Part shown: in pieces, positions 11,636 through 22,250 of the stretch | Layout of the letters: each line of letters opens with the position of its first letter | Position numbering within the stretch: the first letter of the stretch is position 1 | Origin: Pseudopithomyces maydicus | Taxonomy: Eukaryota > Ascomycota > Dothideomycetes > Pleosporales > Didymosphaeriaceae | Length of the DNA stretch: 64,000 nucleotides | NCBI GenBank assembly: GCA_026873275.1 | Contig: JANTUC010000008.1 | Span: 1,736,001 to 1,800,000 of the forward strand | Direction of reading: 5' to 3' | The notes under the pieces: generated by a model | Told to the model about the DNA's origin: nothing | Databases searched by the model: none | Seen by the model: only the letters and a program-made list of their open reading frames with translations | Position numbers and translations under genes: made by a program

Positions 11636-13248
11636 TTATTTGGTAGGCTTAAGCTTGAGCTTCAACCAGATACGAGATCGTTTCTTCCTTTGAGGAGCCG
11701 CTTGATTTTGGGATTGCGAGTTCGAAGCCGCAGTGGATGCCGGAGTATTCAGTGACTGTGATTGAGCCTGTGCGGTCTGCGCAACCTTCCATGCCTCTAT
11801 TCTTATCTTTTCAATGGCCCTAGCAGCAGCCTGTTCGTTCTTCGGGAGTCTCTCAATACGATCTTCCTCCTCGCCCTGACGTACGAGTTCGGCAAACTTC
11901 GCACTCACTGATACATTGACAGAGTTTTCTTCTATATCAATAGCGAAGAAAAATGCTTCTGGGTCATCATCATCTTCGTCCACAAGATAGCACTCATACC
12001 GAGAGAAGGCTTCGTTGTCGAACAAGAAGGTGTCGCTTAGTATGACCTCTGCGGGAGCGTTGGGCAACACATGGAAGTCAAGCATGTGTAGTTCTCCGTC
12101 ATCTGAACCGAAGGACCAAGGGACGTTGTATGCCATGCCTGAAGTACGAGCGGTTGAGCCATCCGCAAACACAAGCTGGTGTTTATCTTTATTGCGACTC
12201 TTGATCTTAATGTTGAGTCTTCGGGCATGCTCTTCGTCTATTACCGGAACCTTAGCGCCAGAGTCTGCAAGAGCAAGCTGCGGTATCCCATTTAGACGAC
12301 CGGTGAATGTCGGAGCAGAACTGCCGAGGTAGAGGAGGTGATGCTGACAGATGCCTTTGAGAACTCGCTCCTTGACGCGTCTTGCTTTGTTTTTGAGATC
12401 AGCGAAGGTTCTAGTGGCCCTCAGAAACCTTTTTCCCAAAATGATATCATGTAGACAGCTGGGCAGAACGTGAAACTTGATCATATAAAGCGTCTGTTCA
12501 CCTTCAAATCGAAATGACGTTTCAGTTGTTCCTAGAGTATTGATAGTTTTGCCACTGCCAATCCTGACTGTAGTCCTGGATGTGCGATCAATTTCGAGGC
12601 CTCTCTTTTGCGCAAAAGCCTCGTGCATGAAATCAGATTTAGCACAGTAGTCTCCAAGCGCATTCACGTGGTTGTCTTCATTGACAATACCCGGAATCTC
12701 AAACACTCGGGTTGCTTGATCTTGGGCCGAAATTATATTCTTGGAAGGCAGCTCCTCCTGGTTGCTCCTTTGAGGTGTCGTGCGATACCTAGCCCAAAAC
12801 CCTATCTCCGCCGCTTGGAGTAGACCCACTAGATGGTACGTTGATAGGCTTTTTGGCTCCAATAGCTTGTTTAATTGACCTGGAGAGAACGCAAATGGAT
12901 TATTTTCAACTTCAAAGTCGGCTTCGGTCCCAGGATCAAGTCTAAGCGCATCTAGATTGTTAAGAGTCGGATACAAGCGCTGCTATGACTGTGAGCAGTT
13001 TTGGAATCGTTTGAGTAGTGAAGCCGTACATTGTCGCCGGAGCCGTCTTCGTTGTTCGACTCAACGTGCATTTGGCCCCTACCAACTACTTCGTCTTCGT
13101 TTGCAACCGAGCTACCCACTATGCCAAAATTATAATGAATCTGATGGTGTTTGCGTATCCTCTCATTGAGCTCTTGAAAATATTTGTCCCATAAATGAGT
13201 CTCACGAGATATGGCTTGGTAAATTGCATCCCATTGCTCTGCATCCAT
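11636..13248 (-). CDS. Tandem retropepsin-like aspartyl protease domain protein
   Basis: Exon 1 (13248-13030, MDAEQWDAIYQAISRETHLW...) and exon 2 (12982-11636) are joined across a 47-base GT-AG intron (an acceptor three bases further is possible), about 521 residues. Two retropepsin-like domains lie in tandem. Around residue 184 the first has NALGDYCAKSDFM and later FHVLPSCLHDIILGKRFL; its Asp is kept but the T/S-G of the catalytic triad is Y-C. Around residue 313 the second has the intact LADSGAKVPVIDEEHARRL and later LDFHVLPNAPAEVILSDTF. The C-terminus is Gln/Ser-rich then strongly basic. No reverse transcriptase, integrase or LTR is next to it, so it is probably a host gene of the retropepsin-like fungal class rather than a retroelement. 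Substrate unknown. Divergent from the DUF6594 gene (286-base gap). Confidence 0.8.
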
Positions 13249-13534
13249 CGTTATTACTACCCAGATGTTTCCTCGCAGCCCAAGATATGTTTTGTTAAAG
13301 AGTAGATCTCATAAAGATATTATGAAGACGAAGGTTGGGTTGGCATTAAGTTGGGGGTAGGCGCAGCGATCAACGTGGCGGAGTACGAACCATTCAAGTG
13401 GACATTTTGTTGCAGGGGGCGGCCTCCAAGCCACACAGCGCATACCAGCTCTACTATGACCTCACGAATCGGAACCGTCGCCCAGCCCTGAAGATATTGG
13501 TCTTCAAGAACGAAACAACCACCAAGGAACGTGC

Positions 13535-14539
13535 ATGAATACCATGGCGAGTCAAACACAAGTGGAGCTTGGGTATCATCGTGATGGCTTTCCAGCTCTC
13601 GCAACTTGGATGAATCGGGATCCCGACCACGAGACGTTCGTCTTCCGCAAATTCAACCGCCTGGGAGCGCGCAGCATACTACATAGCCAAAGTCGCTTGG
13701 TCGCATTAGAGAAAGAGATCGATGACCTCGACGAGGAAGCAAGAACAAGTGATGATTTTGAAGCGAAGCAATCATCTCGGCGATACGAGACGCTGATTCG
13801 CCATGCTGAGGACCCAAATCGGCCTGAGAAAAGGAGGGTAAAGAAGCTCGAAGAACTAGAAAAACTTTTAAAAGAATATTGTAAGTGTACGTGGATACCT
13901 GGCCGTACTAAGACAAGTATGACTTACGAAATAGATGAGATGCTCCTATTACAATCTCAAATCGCCGCATACAAAGGTCCCACCAACCGTGTTCTCAACA
14001 CCTGCCGCGACTACGTGGAAGGTCGAGCATTCGACCCCGCCAACAAAGGAGCTATGCCCATAATCAGTGGGAGAGCCAAAGACTTCCTCTCCGAAAAAGC
14101 CGATCTAATCGCCTTACGAAGGTCTACTGAAGAAGACGTCCTCTCTCGCTATCTACAGGACCATTGGCCTTTCCCCAGACGCGAGGCCAAAGACCCATTA
14201 GACCGAACGGCGATCTACAAGAACAAACATGTCGTACGTACCGTTGCGTTCATCAGCTTGCTTCTCGCTGCTCTCCTTCTTATCGGCGCCATTGTAAGCT
14301 TGCACACAGTCTCAAGTGACGAGGCTAAGTTAGGACTGCTTACAATGTTCACGCTGCTTTTTGCAGTAAGTATAGCGCTGCTGACGAACGCGCGGAGACC
14401 TGAGGTATTTGCTGCCACGGCGGCATATGCTGCGGTCTTGGTTGTGTTTGTTTCAGGAGAACTCGGGGACTCGAAAGGCGGGCAGTGTCTTGTACAGTTG
14501 GAGGATGGCATTTTCAAAATGATAAAATGTCCAGGTTGA
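13535..14539 (+). CDS. DUF6594 domain membrane protein
   Basis: The frame is open throughout, but a 54-base GT-AG intron (13881-13934, donor GTAAGT, branch-like GTACTAAGA) is in phase. Removing it turns an unlikely insertion into EYYEMLLLQSQIAAYKGP, typical of the family, giving about 316 residues. The N-terminus carries the DUF6594 signature (GYHRDGFPALATWMNRDPDH, ETFVFRKFNRLGARSILHSQ) followed by a charged coiled-coil region. The C-terminus has three hydrophobic helices (AFISLLLAALLLIGAIV, LLTMFTLLFAVSIALL, AYAAVLVVFVSGEL). Function is unknown; the family is abundant and expanded in filamentous ascomycetes. Confidence 0.88.
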   Translation: MNTMASQTQVELGYHRDGFPALATWMNRDPDHETFVFRKFNRLGARSILHSQSRLVALEKEIDDLDEEARTSDDFEAKQSSRRYETLIRHAEDPNRPEKRRVKKLEELEKLLKEYCKCTWIPGRTKTSMTYEIDEMLLLQSQIAAYKGPTNRVLNTCRDYVEGRAFDPANKGAMPIISGRAKDFLSEKADLIALRRSTEEDVLSRYLQDHWPFPRREAKDPLDRTAIYKNKHVVRTVAFISLLLAALLLIGAIVSLHTVSSDEAKLGLLTMFTLLFAVSIALLTNARRPEVFAATAAYAAVLVVFVSGELGDSKGGQCLVQLEDGIFKMIKCPG

Positions 14540-14896
14540 TGTAGATATATTTGATCTAAAGCATAAAGCTAGTAATGATTGGGCGCTTCCACTTCCACTT
14601 GTACATTTCACCACGACTTCGCGAAGCCTGTTTTCACAGTTTTAACCGTTTCACAAAATAATCTCAAATTTGAGTTCACGCCTAACGTTCCATTATAGGA
14701 AAAGACTTAGCGGATTCCAAATAAAATGATTGGATGTGGGGATATTTAAGATTCGATATATATATGCCTTTAGCGCGTAAGTATAATATTTATCACACAT
14801 AAACCGTCCGCATTGTCTTAAACAAGTATGTTTCGAGATTGTCACTGATAATGAGTACCCTTCCCACGGCACTTACGCACACCACCACCACTCCAC
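14540..14896. other. Convergent AT-rich intergenic region
   Basis: 3' flank of the DUF6594 gene and of the minus-strand P450; AT-rich with a TATATATATA run near 14757. No gene seen. Confidence 0.4.
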
Positions 14897-16804
14897 CTAC
14901 CCCTTGACCACAACCTTCGTCTGCATCCCATCCACCGGCTTACACGTCACCAAATACGTCTGTCCCATCGTTAGCACTCACCCCACCTCACAAAAGCCCC
15001 AAACTCCGAAGAAAAAAAAAGGAAAAGAAAAAACTCACCGAAAACATCTTCCCTTTCGTCTTCCACCTCCCCTTCTCATCCAAGCTCCCCTCCCCCTCTC
15101 ATCCACCTCCCTCTCCCCCAACCCCACCTTCACAAACTCAAACCACCTCCCCACGCACGCCACCACGATCCTCGCCTCCAAGTTCGCCAACTCGCTCCCC
15201 GTGCACCTCCTCGGCCCCCGCTCATACGGCCGGAACGCGCTCTCCGGTACCTGAGCCCCGCCCTTCTCGCTCGGCAGCCACCGCTGGGGCACAAAGTCGT
15301 CGCGCGACTCGCCGAAGATCTTGGGATCGCGCTGTATCACGTATGCGCGCGGGGAGACGCACATGCCGTCTATAAGCAGATTATCGCCGTTGGGCAGGGT
15401 GAGCGTTGTGCGTGAGCCCTGGGGCGCCACGCGGGCTGTTGTGCCCGGGGGTGGAGGCGGAGGGCTTCCTTGATGCAGGCGTCGGTGTAGGGGAGGGAGG
15501 AGAGGAGGGTCTTCGCGTTGGGGCCGCGGAGTTGCGATATTATGCTCGCGGGGCGGGCGTCGGGGCCGAAGACGGTGGTGAGTTCCTTGGTTAGGGCGTC
15601 CGCGCACGAGGGGTGGATGTGCAGCTCGTAGAAGAGCCATTGGAGGAGGATGGAGGTTGTGTCGTGGCCAGCGAAGAGGAAGCCGCGGAGGGTGTCGGAG
15701 GTTTGCTGGAGGATGGGTGGGGTTAGGGTTGGGATGTCGTGGAGGGAGAGGGCGGCGACGCTGCGGGAGGAGAGGGAAGACTCAGGGGAGGAAAGTAGGG
15801 AGGCGTGTTGGCGTTTTATTTCTTCCTTGAGGATGGCGTCGAGTTTTGCGTCTAGGTGGCGGATGGTGCGCTCGTTTTGGGTGAAGTATTCGCGCCACCA
15901 TTTTGCGCCGAAGGGGCGCTTGTTGAAGGCTTGGGAGAGGGCGCGGTAGGTGAGGAGGACGTCGCTTTGGTGGCCTTCACGTTGGGCGTTGAGATCCATG
16001 TTGAAGGTTACGATGCCGATGATGTCGAAGACGAGGTTGGTGGTGTATTCTTCGAGGCGGAATTCTTCGCCGGAGGCGGCTTTCTGTTCCATGAGGTCGA
16101 TGAAGGTCTCGGTTTTGTCTAAGATGGGTCCCACGAGGCTGAGGAGATGGTTTGGCTGGAAGCCGGGCAGGATTCTTTTTCTTAGGCCTTTCCATTCGTC
16201 GCCCTATCGCAGAGAGCACTATTAGTTGACGTCCATATATTGAGACGCTTGCCAGAGCGAAGATTCATCTTACATCAGTAGTTACAAGCGATCGGGCCCC
16301 GACCAAAGGAGCCAAAGTCTGAATACTGGGGTGCTTGGGCATGCTCGTCGAGAATTGTTTCGATGGCCTTGTGACCTGCTCCGCGACTTCGTTATCGAAG
16401 ATGAGCAACAACAGGAATTTTTCCACAGGGCGCATATCCACAAGCATAACCGGAGGAAAGCCCATCTTCTCGCACTGCTCGTACAGCATTTCATCTGCGT
16501 GATCATGTTAAACGCGCTCGTCATGCCAACCTCGTCGAAAAGGCTTCACGTTACCAAAAGCGCGTCGAGGGTCCCCCTCCCCACCAATCTTCTCTAACCA
16601 TGGCCAGTGCCCTCTCTTCGGGTCCGCCTCCTCAGGCTGAGGGAAATGCGAGAACTGTCTGATATCGACATCCCGAGGCCTAGCTGTTCTCAAATAAAGA
16701 TAGACAACACTAAGCGGGATGGAAACCAAAAGAAGGATTCTCCAATAGGGCAGAACGCTCGCCAGACCATGGTCATTCGCGGTAAAAAAATCGAATAATG
16801 CCAT
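14897..16804 (-). CDS. Microsomal cytochrome P450 with two one-base frame breaks
   Basis: Four exons: 16804-16555, 16494-16274, 16203-15039 and 14959-14897. The start is MALFDFFTANDHGL, followed by an N-terminal membrane anchor (WRILLLVSIPLSVVYLYL). P450 marks follow: I-helix FLFAGHDTTSI, ExxR in KEALRLHP, and heme loop FRPYERGPRRCTG with the Cys thiolate, then LANLEARIVVACV. The last exon reads TYLVTCKPVDGMQ. Two extra bases are needed, one at the G5 run 15447-15451 just after LHP and one at the C5 run 15092-15096 near the C-terminus, for a full protein of about 566 residues. The heme loop resembles fungal secondary-metabolism or fatty-acid P450s (sterigmatocystin StcS-like), but no cluster partners are present. 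Substrate unknown. Confidence 0.88.
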
Positions 16805-17512
16805 GTTGAAAGGGAGGCCTTGACGGTTTATCGGGACAGCTCTACAGCCTACCTCGCGTAATATGGACACAGTCGCACATGCATGTGCGAACCGCCACGT
16901 TTTACATTCCCTCGCGATTCTTCGCAACTGCTTGTTGAGCTTAACATGCGGACGTTCCTTGCCTCTTTCGTAAGGCACATATGTACACTCTCGTCACCGG
17001 TCAGGGCTCGGAGGGACATCGGCTCGTGCTTCGGATCAGATAAGATGCATCAGATTAGATAGCTTGCCATCCTATTCGATCGTTCAGCAGGGCGTCGCGG
17101 TTTAATTTGACGAGCCAAGAGGGTAGATGAAAGTTTTGCACTTGGCATTACGGGCGGATGGCTGGATGAAGCTAGTCGGGTGCTGATTGATGAGCTGCTC
17201 CCCGCAAGTAGTGGGGTGAACAGGGAAGGAGCCGAGCAGAGAGTACGCAGGCAGAACAATTGGAGAGGGAGTGGCACCATCATGAAACGAGAGCACAGAT
17301 GGTGTCATGCTGCAGCAAGGTTACTGGCGGGAGATATGATGTATGGGTCTGGGAGAAGTAGATCCGACGACATCGGAAGGTGATCCGCGTAAGACGGAGT
17401 GCTTTGCTTTTATCTACATGGAAGAAAAGCGTGAAAATGGTATTCGTACAAAGGAGTACATAGCGTACATATATGCTACAAAGTGCCCGCTCTTCGTAAC
17501 GTCCAGAGCCGT
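16805..17512. other. P450 upstream region and AIM24 3' flank
   Basis: No supported gene. It should hold the P450 promoter and the AIM24 3' UTR; only short unsupported frames occur. Confidence 0.4.
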
Positions 17513-18758
17513 CTATTTCGGGTCTGGCAATGACTTGTCAAACTCTGCCTTTCCAGATCGAACGGTCGCGTATCGCATGGTGGTGCTGTCAGAAGCTGCG
17601 ATGGGCGCTTTACTTGAGTCGGCAATTTCTTTGATTTCTTGCTGGATTTTCTTGGAGACGGCGTCCTGGACGGAACCAGGAGGGCTGTCTGCGATCTCAT
17701 TGACGTCTCTCAGTGTGAGTACGTCGCTGATGCGCGAGGCGCGGGACTGGATCAGCATGGTGGTGGGACCCTCGAAGCGAAGGAAGAGCTAGTCATGTTA
17801 GCTATAGAATTCGATTACAGATGCTGAAGCGCTCACCCTGTCACCCCATATCGACCTCCGTAACCACGTTTTGAGGGTGTGGTAGACAGTGGCCATGGCC
17901 CTCCACGTCTTGGTCTCGCCCATGACTCTGAAGAAGCGAACGTTCTGTGCCAGCGATCCGAAGCCAAGGTTTGGCACTTGGAAACGCAGGTTGGAAGACT
18001 TGAAGCGGAAAGGCAGCGGCGGTGTCGCTGAAGTGGTGTAGGCGACGACGTTGCTAGGATGGGCGACATAGGTCTCGCCGGCCTTCAGCTGGACCTGGTA
18101 GATTTGGCCACTGCCAGCAAGTGCGAGCAGTCCACGGCCGGTAATGTACGTGTTGCCCCAGTGGGCCAGACCGAGCTTTGCGTTGTATTGCGGCTTCAGT
18201 GACAGCGTCTGGCCCGTCCACGCCAACAATGCTTGCCGTTGCGATATGATCCAGTCTTGCCTGCCATCGAGGTGCACAGTGACGATTGACGATATGGGCG
18301 CTTTTGTCGATATGAGGGCCGTGACCGGGCTTGTGGAGGAGATCTTTTGGTACAGAAAGGGGATGCCGACGGGCGCGCGCCTAAAGGGCTCCAAGAAGGA
18401 AAGTGTCGAGAGGGTGTTCTCCGAGTTGCCGCTGAGGCCTACGAGGGTTCCGCGGCGGGTATAGAGGTGCTGGGAGGCGGCCAGGGAGACGGAGAGCAGC
18501 GAGAAGGGCGAGCCGACGACCTCGAAGCGCGCATCTGGCACAATTAGTCTCGCAGCAGGCGAATTGGCGTCGGGACATGCCTGGCGATATCGCGGGCGCG
18601 ACCGAGGTGTTCACGGCGACGGTCTCGTCTGGCACGGGCTCGGTGGAGGCGCTTGTGGCCGTGATGTTGATGCGCCGCACTTGGGGCATCGGCCGCGCAA
18701 GCCTCTGGGCCGAGCAGCGCGCGAGGCTCGCCCATGGAGCGGAGGCTGGACGAGGCAT
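17513..18758 (-). CDS. AIM24: Altered inheritance of mitochondria protein 24 (AIM24)
   Basis: The core runs from ARLIVPDARFEVVGSPFSLL, through TRRGTLVGLSGNSENTLSTL and GNTYITGRGLLALAGSGQIY, to WGDR. It is spliced over a 48-base intron (17789-17836) to LFLRFEGPTTMLIQSRASRI and ends at 17513. This is the AIM24 TRAF-like beta-structure family, a mitochondrial inner-membrane protein linked in yeast to MICOS integrity. The chosen start (18756-18758) gives an Arg-rich presequence-like N-terminus (MPRPASAPWASLARCSAQRL). The N-terminal frame does not flow into the core: near 18565 two extra bases, or a 55-base intron with donor GTGCCA, are needed. Expected length is 380-400 residues. Divergent from ATM1 with 241 bases between starts. 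Confidence 0.85.
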
Positions 18759-18999
18759 TGTGTGGTGCTCGTAGCAACGCCTGGGCAGTGAATTGCAAGA
18801 GACGTGCGTTCCCTCAGCCCTACGCGCACTGTGCAAAAGCACGCTAGCATCTCAAGCTCTGACGCCATGCCTGCGGCGCGAAACGTCCCGCCTAAGCACA
18901 TGCCTGAGCCTCCCGCGAGCAATTGTGCCCCCCTCTTGCTCCATAGACGCCCGGTTTTTCTTTTCTCAAGCTGGGCGTGGCTGAACATGTGAAGTCGTC
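18759..18999. promoter_or_regulatory. Bidirectional promoter between AIM24 and ATM1
   Basis: Two nuclear genes for mitochondrial inner-membrane proteins start back to back with 241 bases between their ATGs, so this stretch must carry both promoters and leaders. No clear TATA box is seen. The AIM24 start is not certain, so the left edge may move. Confidence 0.5.
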
Positions 19000-21321
19000 A
19001 TGCTGGTTCCTCCCCTCGCCCGCGCTGCTTGCAGGCCGGCCCTCCACCACCGTCTCCATCTCCGCCCCCAGCACGCCTACCTCTCCGCACGCGTCTTCAC
19101 CTCCAGCCCTCTGCACAGGAAAGATGTCCATGGCCAGCGGACAGCCGCCGTCGCTTCCAATGCACCGCCTCCGGGCTCCAAAGATGCCGTTCAGCAGACC
19201 AAAGCAGCCCAGCCTGCGAACAAGAACACCCTGCTGGCCGAGCAGACAGTGACCAACAAGGAGCAGCGCAAGGCCGACTGGGCAATCATAAAGGAGATGT
19301 CGCATTACCTGTGGCCCAAGGACAATCTGGGCACCAGGTTCCGCGTGGGATTGAGCGTGGCGCTCTTGGTCGGCGCGAAGCTGCTCAACGTGCAGGTGCC
19401 CTTCTACTTCAAGAGTATCGTCGACTCTATGAACATTGACTTTGTTGCTGTGGGTGGCACCGCCTGGAACGTGGCAGGCTCCATGATCGTAGCTTGTAAG
19501 AGTGAACCCGCGCGCCCGTGCTTCAGTGACTGAGTGCTCCAGATGGCGTCACCCGTATCGGAGCGACGGTGTTCCAGGAACTGCGCAATGCCGTCTTTGC
19601 CAGTGTAGCTCAGAAGGCCATTCGTAAAGTAGCATGCAAGGTGTATGAGCATCTGTTGAGGTTGGACCAAAGCTTCCATCTGTCGCGCCAGACGGGTGGC
19701 TTGACCCGAGCAATCGATCGTGGAACCAAGGGTATCAGCTTCCTGCTGACATCCATGGTCTTCCACGTCCTGCCCACTGCTCTGGAGATCTCTCTCGTCT
19801 GTGGTATACTGGTATGTAATCACTGTGCCCGTTCTTCTATCCATGCTCATACGGGTAGACATACCAATATGGCGCCCAGTTCGCCCTCATCACCGGCACA
19901 ACCATGGTTGCGTACTCCGCTTTCACCATCTTGACCACCTCATGGCGGACCAAATTCCGTAAACAAGCCAATGCTGCAGATAACAGAGCAGCGACCGTTG
20001 CCGTTGACTCACTGATCAACTACGAAGCAGTCAAGTATTTCAACAACGAAAAATACGAAGTGATGAAATACGACAAGGCACTCCAGAACTACGAGAAAGC
20101 ATCCATCAAAGTCGCCACCTCACTGGCCTTCCTCAACTCTGGTCAGAACCTGATCTTCTCCAGCGCCTTGACTGCCATGATGTACCTCGCTGCCGATGGC
20201 GTAGCGACCGGCCAACTCACCGTCGGAGACCTCGTCATGGTCAACCAGCTCGTTTTCCAACTCTCGGTCCCCCTCAACTTCCTCGGTTCCGTCTACCGCG
20301 AACTCCGCCAGAGTCTCCTCGACATGGAAACCCTCTTCAACCTGCAAAAGGTCGAGCTCAAGGTCAAGGACAAGCCCAACGCCAAGCCCCTCCTCCTCTC
20401 CTCTGGAGAACTCAAATTCGAAAACGTAACCTTTGGCTACCGCCCCGACCGTCCCATCCTCAAGAACCTCAACCTCACCATCCCCGCCGGCAAGAAGATC
20501 GCCATCGTCGGACCCAGCGGCTGCGGAAAATCCACCATCCTTCGCCTTCTCTTCCGCTACTACGACGTGCAGGAAGGTCGCATCCTCATCGACGGCCAGG
20601 ACATCCGGGATGTGAGTCTCGAGAGTCTGCGGAAGGCCATTGGCGTAGTGCCGCAGGATACGCCGCTCTTCAACGATACTATCGGGCATAACATCAAGTA
20701 CGGCAACTTGGACGCAACCGACGAGCAGGTCGTCGAAGCCGCGCGTCGCGCTCACGTTCACGACACCATCTCTAACTTCCCCGACGGGTACAACACCATG
20801 GTTGGCGAGCGCGGCATGATGATCTCGGGTGGCGAGAAACAGCGTCTCGCCGTGTCGCGGCTCATCTTGAAGGACCCACCGCTGCTGTTTTTCGACGAAG
20901 CTGTATGTTGATTTTCTTTCCCTTCCCCTCCTTCCAGCCTTTCATGCCTTCACAAAAACCCCTTTACCCCCCACTCTCCTCCCTCTGGCACGAAACGTAT
21001 ATATGTATATTCATATAAAACTAACACCCCCAGACCTCCGCCCTCGACACACACACCGAGCAAGCCCTCCTCTCACACATCAACTCCATCCTCAAAGAGA
21101 AGAAACGCACTTCCGTCTTCGTCGCACACCGCCTGCGCACCATCTACGACTCTGACCTCATCATCGTCCTGCGCGCGGGTAGTGTCGCGGAGAGCGGCAC
21201 GCATGAGCAGCTCATCGATCGCGCAGGGCTGTATTCGGAGTTGTGGAGTGCGCAGGAGACGTTGTTTGCGGGAGGAGAGGAGAAGGAAGGGGAGGGAGAA
21301 GTGGGAGAGGAGAAGAGGTAG
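19000..21321 (+). CDS. ATM1: Mitochondrial ABC transporter ATM1 (iron-sulfur export)
   Basis: Four exons, 19000-19495, 19543-19811, 19859-20902 and 21034-21321, give 698 residues. The start MLVPPLARAACRPALHHRL is an Arg-rich mitochondrial targeting sequence. One six-helix transmembrane domain follows, with family sequence FQELRNAVFASVAQKAIRKV and NYEAVKYFNNEKYE. The nucleotide-binding domain has Walker A GPSGCGKST (~473), signature SGGEKQR (~578), Walker B LLFFDEATSALD (split by intron 3) and the switch His in VAHRLRTIYDSD. It is a homodimeric half-transporter of the inner membrane that exports a glutathione-linked sulfur species for cytosolic Fe-S assembly. The C-terminus is a Glu/Gly-rich tail (GGEEKEGEGEVGEEKR). 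All four exons join in frame, with no frame break. Confidence 0.96.
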
Positions 21322-22250
21322 GTAGGTGGGTAGATGGATGGGTGTATGGTGATAGAGGATATTGTTTGTATATAGAGTGAGAGGGAAGATGGGAGGAGGA
21401 TTTGGGTATGGGATATGTACTTGTTCGATTGGTCGCTACTCGCTCTTACTCATTGTGGGCCTGGGAGAATATTGTAACTAAGCTTGCATGTATGATGAGG
21501 TATCTGTCTGACACATAGAGATATGTGATGGTAGTTGTCTAGCAAAGAGAGAGGTCCGACCTGAGAAAGTCCATAAGCAGCTTGCGCCTCGTTACAGTGT
21601 GCCCTGGTAGGTACCTAGGTACCTACAAATAAAGTCACGTTACGTACAGGTGTCCACGTGCTAAGGTGAGATGGATTTATGGATGTGGCCCCTATGATAC
21701 TGATGTCACGCGGCAGGCAACGAGTCGACTTCAAGATCGCCATCCAGGTATTTCGACATCACCATTCCATGCATCCTTCATTCGCGCTGAAATAACGCGT
21801 GTCCTGCGCGACCACGACGCGTCGTGGTGAAATGGCGCGAATGATGTATGTCGGGGTCGATTACCCCGCGACCCAATGTGGATAGTGCGGGGCTCTTCTT
21901 TGAGGGATGGCGGCTGAGCTGCACCTGCCTAAGCTGTGGGACATTCACTAATCTTGCCTGCCTGATCATTGCACGTGCGCCTGAATGTGAATGTCTGCAC
22001 GCGGACGTCTTCTGTGACTCTGACTCTAACTCTGCTTCTCTAACATACGCACAACGACTTACCACCAGCACCATTCCCCGCCCCACACCTCCACCACCAC
22101 CAACATCATAGCTGGCGTCCCACCTATCGGCTCAATACGACACCTCCGCTACGCGCCCACATATACGAACAAGCGCCGAGTCAACTGGCTGCCCTCAAAC
22201 ACGACATCACCCAGGCCAGGTGTATCTGGAGCTTCATTTAACGCCGTAAG
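21322..22250. other. Intergenic region, ATM1 3' flank and ATG7 promoter
   Basis: About 930 bases without a supported gene. It contains a perfect 20-base palindrome (21607-21626), and a CT-rich leader precedes the ATG7 start. Confidence 0.45.
21607..21626. repeat. Perfect 20-base palindrome
   Basis: GTAGGTACCTAGGTACCTAC equals its own reverse complement. It is built of overlapping GGTACC/CCTAGG hexamers and lies between ATM1 and ATG7. It could be a dimeric regulator site, a cruciform-prone spot or chance. Confidence 0.8.

Noticed and set aside
11636..13248. LTR retrotransposon remnant
   Set aside because: Retropepsin-like domains are present, but no reverse transcriptase, integrase, gag or flanking terminal repeats can be seen.
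14897..18758. Secondary-metabolite gene cluster around the P450
   Set aside because: Neighbours are AIM24, ATM1 and DUF6594; there is no synthase, tailoring enzyme or cluster regulator nearby.
20120..20761. 213-codon minus-strand open frame inside ATM1
   Set aside because: It is the antisense shadow of the conserved ATM1 exon 3 and has no independent domain.
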